Source of the DNA: Lampris incognitus
Lineage: Eukaryota > Chordata > Actinopteri > Lampriformes > Lampridae
Direction of reading: 5' to 3'
Length of the DNA: 64,000 nt
Assembly: GCF_029633865.1 (NCBI RefSeq)
Contig: NC_079222.1
Coordinates: forward strand, 28,892,166-28,956,165
In this document: positions 11,818 to 49,602 of the stretch, in pieces
Layout of the letters: the number at the start of each line of letters is the position of its first letter
How positions within the stretch are numbered: position 1 is the first letter of the stretch
Notes under the pieces: model-generated
The model's database searches: none
Seen by the model: the letters and a program-made list of their open reading frames with translations, nothing else
What the model was told of the DNA's origin: nothing
Program-made: the position numbers and the translations under genes

Positions 11818-13087
11818 TTGTATTCACTCATCTAAAAAAAAAACTTTCTTGCGCTTTTACTTTAGCACTGGTTTTGCTCTTAGATGCTGGTTTAGAGAGA
11901 AGATGCACTTATGACCTCTGATGACTAGTAGTTCTCCTGATTCCCTACGTTAAATGCACTTATTGTAAGTCGCTTTGGATAAAAGCGTTGGCTAAATGGC
12001 TGTAATGTAATGTAAATTTGCATCGCTGTCGTGTTTAGAATAAGAGTTAACAGTCTAGAAACTCTATATTTTTTTTATTGTTGCATTTTTGTAGGACTTC
12101 CCCGGGGGGGGGACATACAATACATGGCGTTTTATTAAGCATAGCAGCAAAATGGCTCTGTGTTTGAAAGAAGAGGCAACGTTATTGTGAGTAACAAACA
12201 GATGTGGCAGATCAGGTTGGTGTTAAACTTTTACCAACAGATATGATATCAATACACCCCAAGTTCGACCTTTGTATATGTGGGTAGGGGCGGTGCTGAT
12301 ACGACAGCTGGCGACTCTGGATGCATCACCAAGTTTGGGATCACCAAGCACGAATGCAGTTACACCATAGCTGTTAGTAAAGCTAAATTAAAATGACATC
12401 CATGACTGTGGTTTTGACAACAAATCAATAGCCTGCATTTGATTCTAATTATGATTTGTGGGGAGTGGCTCCTCGGATTTTTACAGTAATCAAGTGGCCC
12501 GTCGGTCTGATTCTTGCTTTCAAGTCCCAGACGAGGCACATCCGACCAGTAACTGAACAAATGCTGGTTCCATCCTTGCCCTCCTCTAGGGGTTGGATAA
12601 AACTGCAGGGTGTACTTGACCTGGTGGTTGCCAGGGATTATTTCTATGGTGCCCTGGTATTATATCTGTAGTGTCCACTTCCTCTGCCCTTGAGCAAGTT
12701 GCGAAACTACAAAAATCCCACTGTTGCTGACCCTTTGCTCTGACCCCTCTGAAGAAATGCATATGTGGAATGCATGTGTGATTTATAGTTGGGTGGGATA
12801 AAGGAAAATATACATTTCAGTCAGCCTTTTGCAAAACTGACAATATACTCTTCTGCCCGTCTTCTAATCTTTATGGATATCCGTTTAGTACATAATATAG
12901 AAATCCTTATTTACAAAATAGATACATTATTTTTTTACAGCACAAAAAGCTTCATCTCTAAAATGGATAAACAGTGAGCTTAATGGATGAGCAGCAAGCT
13001 GGAAGCTCAGTTCAAATCAATCTAGTATAACAAAGATGTGCAAACATAGACTATGCATTTTGTGTTTCTTTTCCCTTTTGTTGTTGA

Positions 13088-13093
13088 TTTATT
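13088..13093 (-). terminator. rab11fip1: Probable rab11fip1 poly(A) signal (AATAAA)
   Basis: TTTATT on the + strand reads AATAAA on the gene strand, about 160 nt after the stop codon at 13254-13256. Position and sequence fit a poly(A) signal; no transcript support is available here. Confidence 0.45.
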
Positions 13094-13253
13094 GCATCAC
13101 TATTTAACAAAAGTATTGTGGAATGGCATACATAAGCTCTTAACCAAACTCCATAGCATTGCACTAATTCTGTCAGTATGATTATTTCTAGTACAAGCTT
13201 CCAATGCAATCTGATTAGTTATGAGAGAGACAAAGTTGAGGCAGTAAAGTGTC

Positions 13254-39349
<26,096 letters not shown>

Positions 39350-39353
39350 GATG

Positions 39354-39428
39354 TTAGGCTTCGGCACTGAGAGTGGGCGTCAGAGAGGCGGCGGTCGACG
39401 TGACTCCGTCCGAGTCCAAGCTCGCCAT
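39354..39428 (-). other. Upstream ORF of 24 codons before rab11fip1
   Basis: ATG at 39428 opens a frame MASLDSDGVTSTAASLTPTL plus SAEA, with a stop (TAA) at 39354-39356, leaving 4 nt before the main ATG at 39349. If transcribed it would require leaky scanning or tight reinitiation. The ATG context (CGCC before, G after) is good. The peptide itself is probably unimportant. Confidence 0.5.
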
Positions 39429-40088
39429 GGAGTTGAACAGACGCGACAAAGGCGCTTTATCTCGGAGGAGCGGCGCGCATAGCTGAGGAACCAGCTGATC
39501 AGGCGTGGCTACACCGGGAGGGAGGGAGGGAGGGAGGGAGGGCGTCAGACACGCCCCCGGATTAGGAGGCTGCATGGCTTCTGAAAACTCTCAAGTCTCT
39601 TGGGCAAGTCACCTTCACTGCTATAGCTTCGCATCATGTGTGTGCCCCTGCACGCTGGCTTCCTGGCGTTTAGCCTCATCCGCTACTTGACCCTGGTCAG
39701 CGGGTTTCTGCTCGGTAATGACGTATAAGCACTTTCATTTCGCCATATTTGTCACGATCATGCTAAGAAATGATGGGATGGGTTGATTTGCTGACTGGCA
39801 GATTAAAGCCATCCTCCGTGCTGTGAAGCGAGCCCTGCTTGGCTTACTTCCTCATGTAAACGCTCATCACCTCATTTGCTGAAGGGACGTTCTGGTGGAA
39901 AGCAGCAAGTGGAGTGAACCGGTCTGTACGTGGCCTTTATTACCTGACAGCCCCGTGACAGACGTAGTTCAGGCAAGGGTCCTGCTTGATTTGGACGGAT
40001 CCTGTTTCAGCAGTGCATTTGTTCAGATTCACTATTGTTTCTTTTTCATCTACAATTATTTCAGATGAAAATTAGGTAGAATCATACA

Positions 40089-41130
40089 CCGATCAGCCAA
40101 AACAGTAAAACCACCTGTATAATACTGTGTAGGTCCCCCTTGTACCACCAAAACCGTTCTGCCCTATCGAGGCACGGACTCCACAAGACCTCTGAAGGTG
40201 TCCTCTGATATCTGACACAGGAGATCCTTTAAGTGCTGGGGAATTTGGAGGCCAAGGCAACATCTTGAAGTCGTTGTCATGTTCATCAAACCATTCCTGA
40301 ACAGCTTTTGCAGTGTGGTACTTGGTCTACAAACAACCTTTAGGTAGGGTACATGTCAAAGTTACATCCACATGAAAGCCAGCAACCAAGGTTTCCCAGC
40401 AGAACATCACCCAGAGCCTCACACGGCCTCCACCGGCTTGCCTTCTCCCCATAGTGCATCCTGGTGCCACCTCTTCCCCAGATGAACGACACACACGCAT
40501 CCGGCCATCCACATGATGTAAAAGAAAACATGGTTCACCAGACCAGGCCACCTTCTTCCATGGTCTTCTCCATAGTCCAGTCCTGTCACTCATGTGGTGC
40601 TTTCAGTGGTGGACAGGGGTCACCATGGGCACTTGGACCTGTCTGTGACTACACAGCCCCATACGCAGCAAGCTGTGCTGCACTGTGTTCTGACACCTGT
40701 CTATCAAAGCCAGCATTACCTTTTTCAGAAAACTGAGCGACACTAGCTCTTCTGCGGGATCGGACCAGACAGGTTATCCTTCACTCCCCACGCACATCAA
40801 TGAGCCGTGGGTGCCCAAGACCCTGTCGCTGGTTCACCAGTTGTCCTTCCTTGGACCACTTTAGGTAGGTAATGACCACTGCATACCGGTAACACCCCAT
40901 AAGACCTGCCGTTTTGGGGATGCTGTGACCCAGCCATCCAGCCATCACAATTTGGCCCTCGTCAACGTCTCTCACATCCTCACACTTGCCCATTTTTCCT
41001 GCTTCCAACACATCAACTTCAAGACCTGAGCATTCACGTGCTGGCTAATACATCCCACCCCCTGACAGGCGCCACTTTAACGAGATAATCAACGTTATTC
41101 ACTTACCTGTCAGTGGCTTTAATGTTTCGG
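40089..41130 (-). mobile_element. Tc1-like transposon fragment, - strand
   Basis: Left end CGATCAGCCAAAACAGTAAA then ACCACCTGTATAAT, right end ACCTGTCAGTGGCTTTAATG: the worn inverted ends of a family usually beginning with GATCAGCCATAACATTAAAA. Between them the complement of its transposase is readable in pieces (WKKVAWSGEPCFLLHHVDGR on the - strand near 40530). Internal deletions and frameshifts; inactive. Lies just upstream of rab11fip1. Confidence 0.85.
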
Positions 41131-43576
<2,446 letters not shown>

Positions 43577-43967
43577 GGGGCATCCGGGTAGCGTAGCGGT
43601 CTATTCCGTTGCCTTCTAACACGGGGATCGCCGGTCCGAATCCCCGCGTTACCTCCGGCTTGGTCGAGCGTCCTAACAGACACAATTGGCCGTGTTTGCG
43701 GGTGAGAAGCCGGATGTGGGGTATGTGTCCTGATCGCTGCACTAGCGCCTCCTCTGGTCGGTCGGGGCGCCTGTTCAGGGGGGAGGGGGAACTGGGGGAA
43801 GCCACGCGCCATGTCAACCGGGCGAAACTCCTCTCTGTCAGGTGAAAAGAAGCAGCTGGCGACTCCACGTGTACGGGAGGAGGGCATGTGGTAGTCTGCA
43901 GCCCTCCCCGGCTCAGCAGAGGGGGGTGGAGCAGCGACCGGGACGGCTCGGAAGAGTGGGGTAATTT
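43577..43967 (+). mobile_element. tRNA-headed SINE, copy 7
   Basis: GGGGCATCCGGGTAGCGTAG, a B-box region with CCGGTCCGAATCCCC, the shared body, and an end at GAAGAGTGGGGTAATT. The last 35 bp of the usual tail is missing. Confidence 0.88.
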
Positions 43968-44689
43968 GACATTTATGAGATTTTTATTTATGTATTTATG
44001 TATTTATTTGCTGCAGTAGAAAGACGTGTTTGAAATGAATTCTACGTAGGTATGAAAGGACTCTGAAGCAACTGCAGCTTTGACCAATGTCACGAGAAGA
44101 TCACATTGAAAAAATGGTGAGAAATCACCTGCTTTCCAATGAACGCTGGATTATCGAAGAAAATGACTGCTTTGAGACAAAGTATTAAATATCCACCCTT
44201 TTGAAACTGCATGAAATGCTTCCCCTCTCTTCGTGCTTTTATTTCCTGTGAAAATACCACGCAGTGCGAGGAGTCTTAGTCGAAGTCTTGAGCTCTTAAT
44301 GCTCTTACGTCTTCACACACAGGCTGTGTTACACTGTGAGGAAACAACAACGATCTCCCCGAACATTTCAATCATACTCCTTTACTCCGGCACTGCCTTT
44401 TGCAGGTCAGTCTGTTCTAGTCTGCTCTTGTTGTCTTACACGACGCTTGACGAATACTGTGTTCTGTCATAGCAGGGAGGGCCCCCATATTCCACCCCTC
44501 CCCTGGACACGTCTGATCTCTTCTTCTGTGCTTTTTGGTGTCCAGGAAATCTTAGAAGTATTGAACAGATATAGAAACTGGCTATATTCTCGAATTAAGA
44601 TGCGGGCTAAAGCCAATTAGTAAAATGACCTACAGCTAGACACTGCCGGAGTGTCTAGACTTGATCTGTCACACCCTTTAAACAACACA

Positions 44690-44815
44690 CCCTGATCTCT
44701 GCCTAGTGCTAACAAGCTAAGTAGATGTGCTGTAGCCTACCCTTGAGTGTTAGAAAAGCGCTATATAAGTTTAATTTATTATTGTTATCATTATTATTAT
44801 TATTATTATTATTAC
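44690..44815 (+). mobile_element. LINE 3' end with (TTA)n tail
   Basis: GAGTGTTAGAAAAGCGCTAT, ATAAGTTTAATTTATTATTG and a TTA run form the usual 3' end of CR1/L2-like fish LINEs. Possible upstream parts of the same copy (from about 44580) could not be read as protein. Confidence 0.5.
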
Positions 44816-45048
44816 CTTGCAGATATTTTTTTCTGAATATTTTGAGTTTCATATCTTCTCAAGAGGTGAATTCTAACTCTGAATGAATTGATATTATTCA
44901 CAATTTCGGTGTTATAATTTGACCGAACTTGTGGCGACAGTATAGTTACAGTCATTAAGTTTAGTGCAGTGATTAAAACAAACAAACAAAAACAAGCAAA
45001 ACAAACAAAACAACAACAACAAAACAGAAAGACTGATAGAACTACAGA

Positions 45049-45692
45049 ATGTTACGGCTCAGCCCCCTGCTTGGCCCTCTGGCTCCACCTTGAGGACACG
45101 AAGCACACCTCCATCACCTGTCTCTGAAGCACCAGGCACGCCTGCGCCCGCTCTTAGAGCGTCGCGTGGACACAATCAACAACAACACACCTGTCTACAA
45201 TCTACAACCATCCCACCTGTGAGTGATCAGCTCATCATCATCATCGGACAGGCGGTGGGCTTAGTGGGGGCGTGGGACTCGTACAAGCGTGGTCCAGGCA
45301 ATGGCAGGGAGGTCAAAAGGCAGTGGGCTTGGCATTGTCATGGTATTTGTACAGGCGTGGTCCAGGCAAAGGCAGGGAGGTCAAAGGCGATGGGCTTGGC
45401 AGGTCCATGGTTCTCATACAGGCGGTGGTCTTGGCAGGGTTGTGGTACTCGTACAGGCGTGGTCCAGGCAATGGCAGGGACGTCAAAAGGCTTGTAGTGG
45501 TACAACGATCTGGCATCGTCTGGAGAGCAGAGCGGCTTCTTATCCTGGCCGAGATGGGTTGATCGGCCTGATTGGAGATGCAGGTCAGGTGTGAGCTCTG
45601 GAGAGTTCCAGGTGAGGTCGATGAACCAGATGAGCTAGGTAAGGCAGTGGGGGCGGCCTGACGAGGGCGGGGCTGACGAGACAAGGACGTGA
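45049..45692. repeat. GC-rich repeat with about 67-bp tandem units
   Basis: Units built on GGCGTGGTCCAGGCAATGGC recur near 45287, 45352 and 45455, with a divergent one near 45420. The block starts TGTTACGGCTC and ends ACGTGACA, which could be the TG...CA ends of an LTR-type fossil, but I found no target duplication, so the class stays open. Confidence 0.45.
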
Positions 45693-45696
45693 CATG

Positions 45697-46140
45697 CTCA
45701 GTAATCCAGGTAAGGAAATCACAGAAAGTTGAATCAGTTCATCTGGGCACAACGTTTATTGGAAGAAACGTTTCATCACTCATCTAAGTGACCTCTTCAG
45801 TGTCAACTGACTGCAGGTATCCCGGCCCTTATGAACAATACGGAAGCATAACAACTGAAAAACCCCCGATCGGTTTCATATGCAAATTGCCGTGATCATT
45901 AACTAGAGTTTCGGTGGGAATGTGTACTATTCACAGAGGATTGAGGAATATTTGCAATCATAGCATTGTAAGGTGGCAAGAGATGTACTCTTATCCCCCC
46001 CCTCCCCCGGTTCAGAGATCGTCGTTCCCTCCTCACATAGATGGCTTCTTTGGCTCCACGTTCAAACCAGCATTCCTCCCTTCCAAGGATGAGCATATCC
46101 TCATCCTTGAAAGAGTGGCCACTGGCCTGTAGATAGGTGT
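45697..46140 (-). mobile_element. Penelope-like element, 3' end with GIY-YIG C-terminus
   Basis: On the - strand: YLQASGHSFKDEDMLILGRE, CWFERGAKEAIYVRRERRSL, NRG, then VHLLPPYNAMIANIP, the GIY-YIG C-terminus of fish Penelope-like elements. The terminal repeat follows at 45697-45830 (CAGTAATCCAGGTAAGGAAA, GTTCATCTGGGCACAACGTT). 5'-truncated and broken. It abuts an RTE LINE fragment at 46140. Confidence 0.75.
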
Positions 46141-46818
46141 AGACCTTCCACATTCTCAACACACTCTCCTTGCTTGTCAGCACATTTCCATCTCTATCCT
46201 TGATCGCGCTAACCTGTTACACATCCTTCCGAGTTTGGTCCCTCTGTCTAGCCAATCGATACAAGTCCTTTTCTCCTTCCTTAGTGTCCAATCTCTCATA
46301 CAACTCATCATACTCATTTTCCTTTGTCTTTGCCACCTCGCTCTTCGTTTTATGTCACATCTCCTTGTACTCTTGTCTACTTTATTCTTCTCTCTGACTA
46401 TCCCACGTCTTCTTTGCCAACCTCCTCATCTGTATACTTTGCTGTACTTCCTCATTCCACCGCCAAGTCTCCTTGTCTTCCTTCCTCTGTCCAAGTGACA
46501 CACCAAATACCTTCCTAGCTGTCTCCCTCACTCTTTCTGCAATGGTTGACCAGCCATTCTTCACGACCACCCAGTGCCTGTCTTAACTGCTCCCTGAACT
46601 CCACACAACAGTCTGTCTTCTTCAACTTCCACCATGTAATCCTTGGCTCTACCTTCACGCTCTTCTTCTTCTTGGTCACTAAAGTCATTTTACAGACAAC
46701 CATTTGATGCTGCCTAGCTACGTTCTCCCCTGTCACCAACTTGCAGTCTCCGATCCCTTTCAGATTGTGCATCCTACCTAAGATATAGTCCAACTATGTG
46801 CACTTTCCTCCACTCTTA
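46140..46818 (-). mobile_element. RTE-type LINE, endonuclease/linker part
   Basis: - strand protein pieces: DYILGRMHNLKGIGDCKLVT, GENVARQHQMVVCKMTLVTK, ITWWKLKKTDCCVEFREQLR. This is the end of the apurinic-type endonuclease and the linker of RTE LINEs common in fish. It is split by the Tc1 copy at 46821-48029 and continues at 48032. Frameshifts present. Confidence 0.8.
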
Positions 46819-46820
46819 TA

Positions 46821-48029
46821 CACTCACCGGCCACTTTATTAGGCACACCTGTCCAACTGCTCGTTAACGCACATTTCTAATCAGCCAATCACATGGCAGC
46901 AACTCAATGCATTTAAGCATGTAGACATGGTCAAGACGATCTGCTGCAGTTCAAACCGAGCATCAGAATGGGATTTAAGTGACTTTGAACGTGGCATGGT
47001 TGTTGGTGCCAGACGGGCTGGTCTGAGTATTTCAGAAACTGCTGATCTACTGGGATTTTCACGCACAACCATCTCTAGGGTTTACAGAGAATGGTCCGAA
47101 AAAGAGAAAATATCCAGTGAGCGGCAGTTCTGTGGGCGAAAATGCCTTGTTGATGCCAGAGGTCAGAGGAGAATGGCCAGACTGGTTCGAGCTGATAGAA
47201 AGGCAACAGTAACTCAAATAACCACTCATTACAACCGAGGTATGCAGAAGAGCATCTCTGAACGCACAACACGTCGAACCTTGAGGCAGATGGGCTACAG
47301 CAGCCGAAGACCACACCGGGTGCCACTCCTGTCAGCTAAGAACAGGAAACTGAGGCTACAATTCGCACAGGCTCACCAAAATTGGACAATAGAAGATTGG
47401 AAAAACGTTGCCTGGTCTGATGAGTCTCGATTTCTGCTGCGACATTCGGATGGTAGGGTCAGAATTTGGCGTCAACAACATGAAAGCATGGATCCATCCT
47501 GCCTTGTATCAACGGTTCAGGCTGCTGGTGGTGGTGTAATGGTGTGGGGGATATTTTCTTGGCACACTTTGGGCCCCTTAGTACCAATTGAGCATCGTGT
47601 CAACGCCACAGCCTACCTGAGTATTGTTGCTGACCATGTCCATCCCTTTATGACCACAGTGTTCCCATCTTCTGATGGCTACTTCCAGCAGGATAACGCG
47701 CCATGTCATAAAGCTCGAATCATCTCAGACTGGTTTCTTGAACATGACAATGAGTTCACTGTACTCAAATGGCCTCCACAGTCACCAGATCTCAATCCAA
47801 TAGAGCACTTTTGGGATGTGGTGGACCGGGAGATTCGCATCATGGATGTGCAGCCAACAAATCTGCAGCAACTGCGTGATGCTATCATGTCAATATGGAC
47901 CAAACTCTCTGAGGAATGTTTCCAGTACCTTGTTGAATCTATGCCACGAAGGATTAAGGCAGTTCTGAAGGCAAAAGGGGGTCCAACCTGGTACTAGCAA
48001 GGTGTACCTAATAAAGTGGCCAGTGAGTG
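46821..48029 (+). mobile_element. Complete Tc1-like transposon
   Basis: 1209 bp between TA dinucleotides (46819-46820 and 48030-48031). Terminal inverted repeats of about 30 bp: CACTCACCGGCCACTTTATT then AGGCACACCT on the left, GGTGTACCTAATAAAGTGGC then CAGTGAGTG on the right, with two or three differences. It holds one uninterrupted transposase frame. It lies in an RTE LINE, which rejoins in frame if the element and one TA are removed. Confidence 0.95.
46927..47997 (+). CDS. Tc1-like transposase, intact frame
   Basis: 356 aa, no stop or frameshift; normal for Tc1 (about 340-360). The N-terminal paired-like DNA-binding region includes [20 protein letters not shown] and [19 protein letters not shown]. 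The DDE domain has its three acidic residues in [23 protein letters not shown] and [29 protein letters not shown] is the usual glycine-rich strand. The frame opens at ATG 46927, about 105 bp inside the element, as expected. An intact frame suggests recent arrival or recent activity; activity itself cannot be judged from sequence. Confidence 0.93.
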   Translation: MVKTICCSSNRASEWDLSDFERGMVVGARRAGLSISETADLLGFSRTTISRVYREWSEKEKISSERQFCGRKCLVDARGQRRMARLVRADRKATVTQITTHYNRGMQKSISERTTRRTLRQMGYSSRRPHRVPLLSAKNRKLRLQFAQAHQNWTIEDWKNVAWSDESRFLLRHSDGRVRIWRQQHESMDPSCLVSTVQAAGGGVMVWGIFSWHTLGPLVPIEHRVNATAYLSIVADHVHPFMTTVFPSSDGYFQQDNAPCHKARIISDWFLEHDNEFTVLKWPPQSPDLNPIEHFWDVVDREIRIMDVQPTNLQQLRDAIMSIWTKLSEECFQYLVESMPRRIKAVLKAKGGPTWY

Positions 48030-48031
48030 TA

Positions 48032-48330
48032 TGTCACTCTGTGTTCCTTCCTCTTCTTGAAATATGTATTCATCACAGCCACTTCTATCCTTTTCGCCAA
48101 ATCCACCATCATCTGTTCTTCCACATCCCTCTCCTTGACACCACCACCTCCTCATCACCCCTGGTCCCTTCACCAACATTCCCATTGAAGTCCGCTCCAA
48201 TCACCACTCTCTCCTCCCTTGGGTACACTCACCACTTCATCCAACTCACTCCAGAATTCTTCTTTCTCTTTTATCTCACACCCAACTTGCGGGGCATATG
48301 TGCAGATAACATTCATCATCACCCCTTCAA
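48032..48330 (-). mobile_element. RTE-type LINE, endonuclease part (other side of Tc1)
   Basis: Continues the LINE at 46140-46818. The - strand reads YIFQEEEGTQSDIHS in one frame and EHRVTYKSGG across the junction after Tc1 removal, matching the FKKREEHRVTYKSGG motif of RTE endonucleases. Upstream (to about 48330) are degraded endonuclease sequences. Confidence 0.7.
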
Positions 48331-48369
48331 CTTCCAGCGTCATATCATCATATTCTCCATATATCTTAT

Positions 48370-48667
48370 AATTCCATTATAATTCTGTCATCCTCTGTCG
48401 ATGTTGTATTCTGTAAATGTGTTTTATTTTGTACACCCATTATTCATTATAGTCTGTCCATCATGGGAGAGAGATCCCTCCTCTGTTGCTCTCCCTGAGT
48501 TTTCTCCCCATTTTTTCTCCCTGTTAAAGGTTTTTTTTCAGGCAGTTGTTCCTTATCTGATGTGCGTGTCTAAGGACGGGATGTTGTATTGCTGTAAAGC
48601 CCGCTGAGGCAAAGTTGTAATATGTGATAATGGGCTATACAAATGAAATTGACTTGACTTGAGCTGG
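48370..48667 (+). mobile_element. LINE 3' end with (TTGAC)n-type tail
   Basis: GGAGAGAGATCCCTCCTCTG, GTTGTTCCTTATCTGATGTG, TAAAGCCCGCTGAGGCAAAG and a GAAATTGACTTGACTTGA end. Same family as 25274-25405, here + strand and longer. Confidence 0.65.
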
Positions 48668-49600
48668 AGGTCAAAGACTCTCTCTTCCAACGACTACAGA
48701 ACATACTGGATAAATAGAAAAGAAGGGATATACCATTACTTATGGGAGCCTTCAATGCAAAAATCAGAACAGACAACAGCGGTTTTGAGGAGGTCTAGGG
48801 GAAACATGGACTTGGTCAGATAAATAAATTTGGCGATATCTTCACAAATCTCTGTACTTCCAACACACTCATCATTGGCGGCTCTGTGTTCCCACACTAG
48901 AGAATCCACAAAGTGACCTGGATCTCTCTGGACCAAAGGACAGTCAGCAATATATAAACAATATCAAAAGACTATGTTTTAATCACCAATAAAACACTCA
49001 TTGTGCAGTAAAAATTAAAAATATACATTTCAGAATACCATAACAGGATTTTTGGTATACAAACAAAATAGGAATTAAAGTAACACAACTATTGTTAGCA
49101 TATGTTTTACTGATTCTTCTTCTTTCAGCTTATTGCCTCTTTCTCAGGGATTGTCACAGCAGATTTTATAGTTTACACCAGTACCCTGTGAGGGCATAGC
49201 ACCAATGGCGGCCGTTGTTAACCTGGGTCTTGACTGATCTGGTATGGTCTTGTCAGTCCGGACACTGATTTGGCAAAATTTCAACGGCTCTCATTTGACC
49301 TTCCTGGCTGTAAACATTCTATTTTCAGAACATGCACAGATAATGTAGATAAATATATTGAATAAGTACAAGTAAAGATGAAAATTGAAATGCTAAGAAA
49401 TAACATTCCACAACTCTACTGTTTGTGCAAAGTGTAGCACAAGTTAAACAGTGTTTGGTTAAGAACCTGCAGAAAATTAGACCAGTTCGGTCATAATGTT
49501 TAAATGTTCATTTTAAAAAATAGTTTCAGATTATTATAACTCAATGTCGAAGATTAAGTCTTTCCAGATGATTTAATTCAGAGGGATAATAGCAGAGCTT
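48668..49600. other. Downstream flank of gpat4
   Basis: No second gene seen. A repeat fragment at 49120-49320 (see next entry) and AT-rich sequence that probably includes the gpat4 3' UTR; I found no canonical AATAAA close to the stop codon. Confidence 0.4.
49120..49320 (-). mobile_element. SINE-like element with RTE-type tail, copy 1
   Basis: GCCTCTTTCTCAGGGATTGT, ACCCTGTGAGGGCATAGCAC and GGCCGTTGTTAACCTGGGTC match the better copy at 61215-61465. Truncated at its 5' (tRNA-like) end. Confidence 0.6.
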
Positions 49601-49602
49601 TT

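Noticed and set aside
12455-12760. Possible SINE or gene fragment near TTCAAGTCCCAGACGAGGCA
   Set aside because: A faint B-box-like string only; no second copy in the window and no defined ends.
39354-39575. In-frame extension of the upstream ORF to an ATG at 39575 as an alternative rab11fip1 N-terminus
   Set aside because: It is in a different frame from the C2 domain and stops before it; no splice site joins them.
43577-43660. Heads of the SINE copies (also 2141, 28720, 35620) as true tRNA genes
   Set aside because: They have A- and B-box-like motifs but no clean acceptor stem, and each continues into the shared SINE body.
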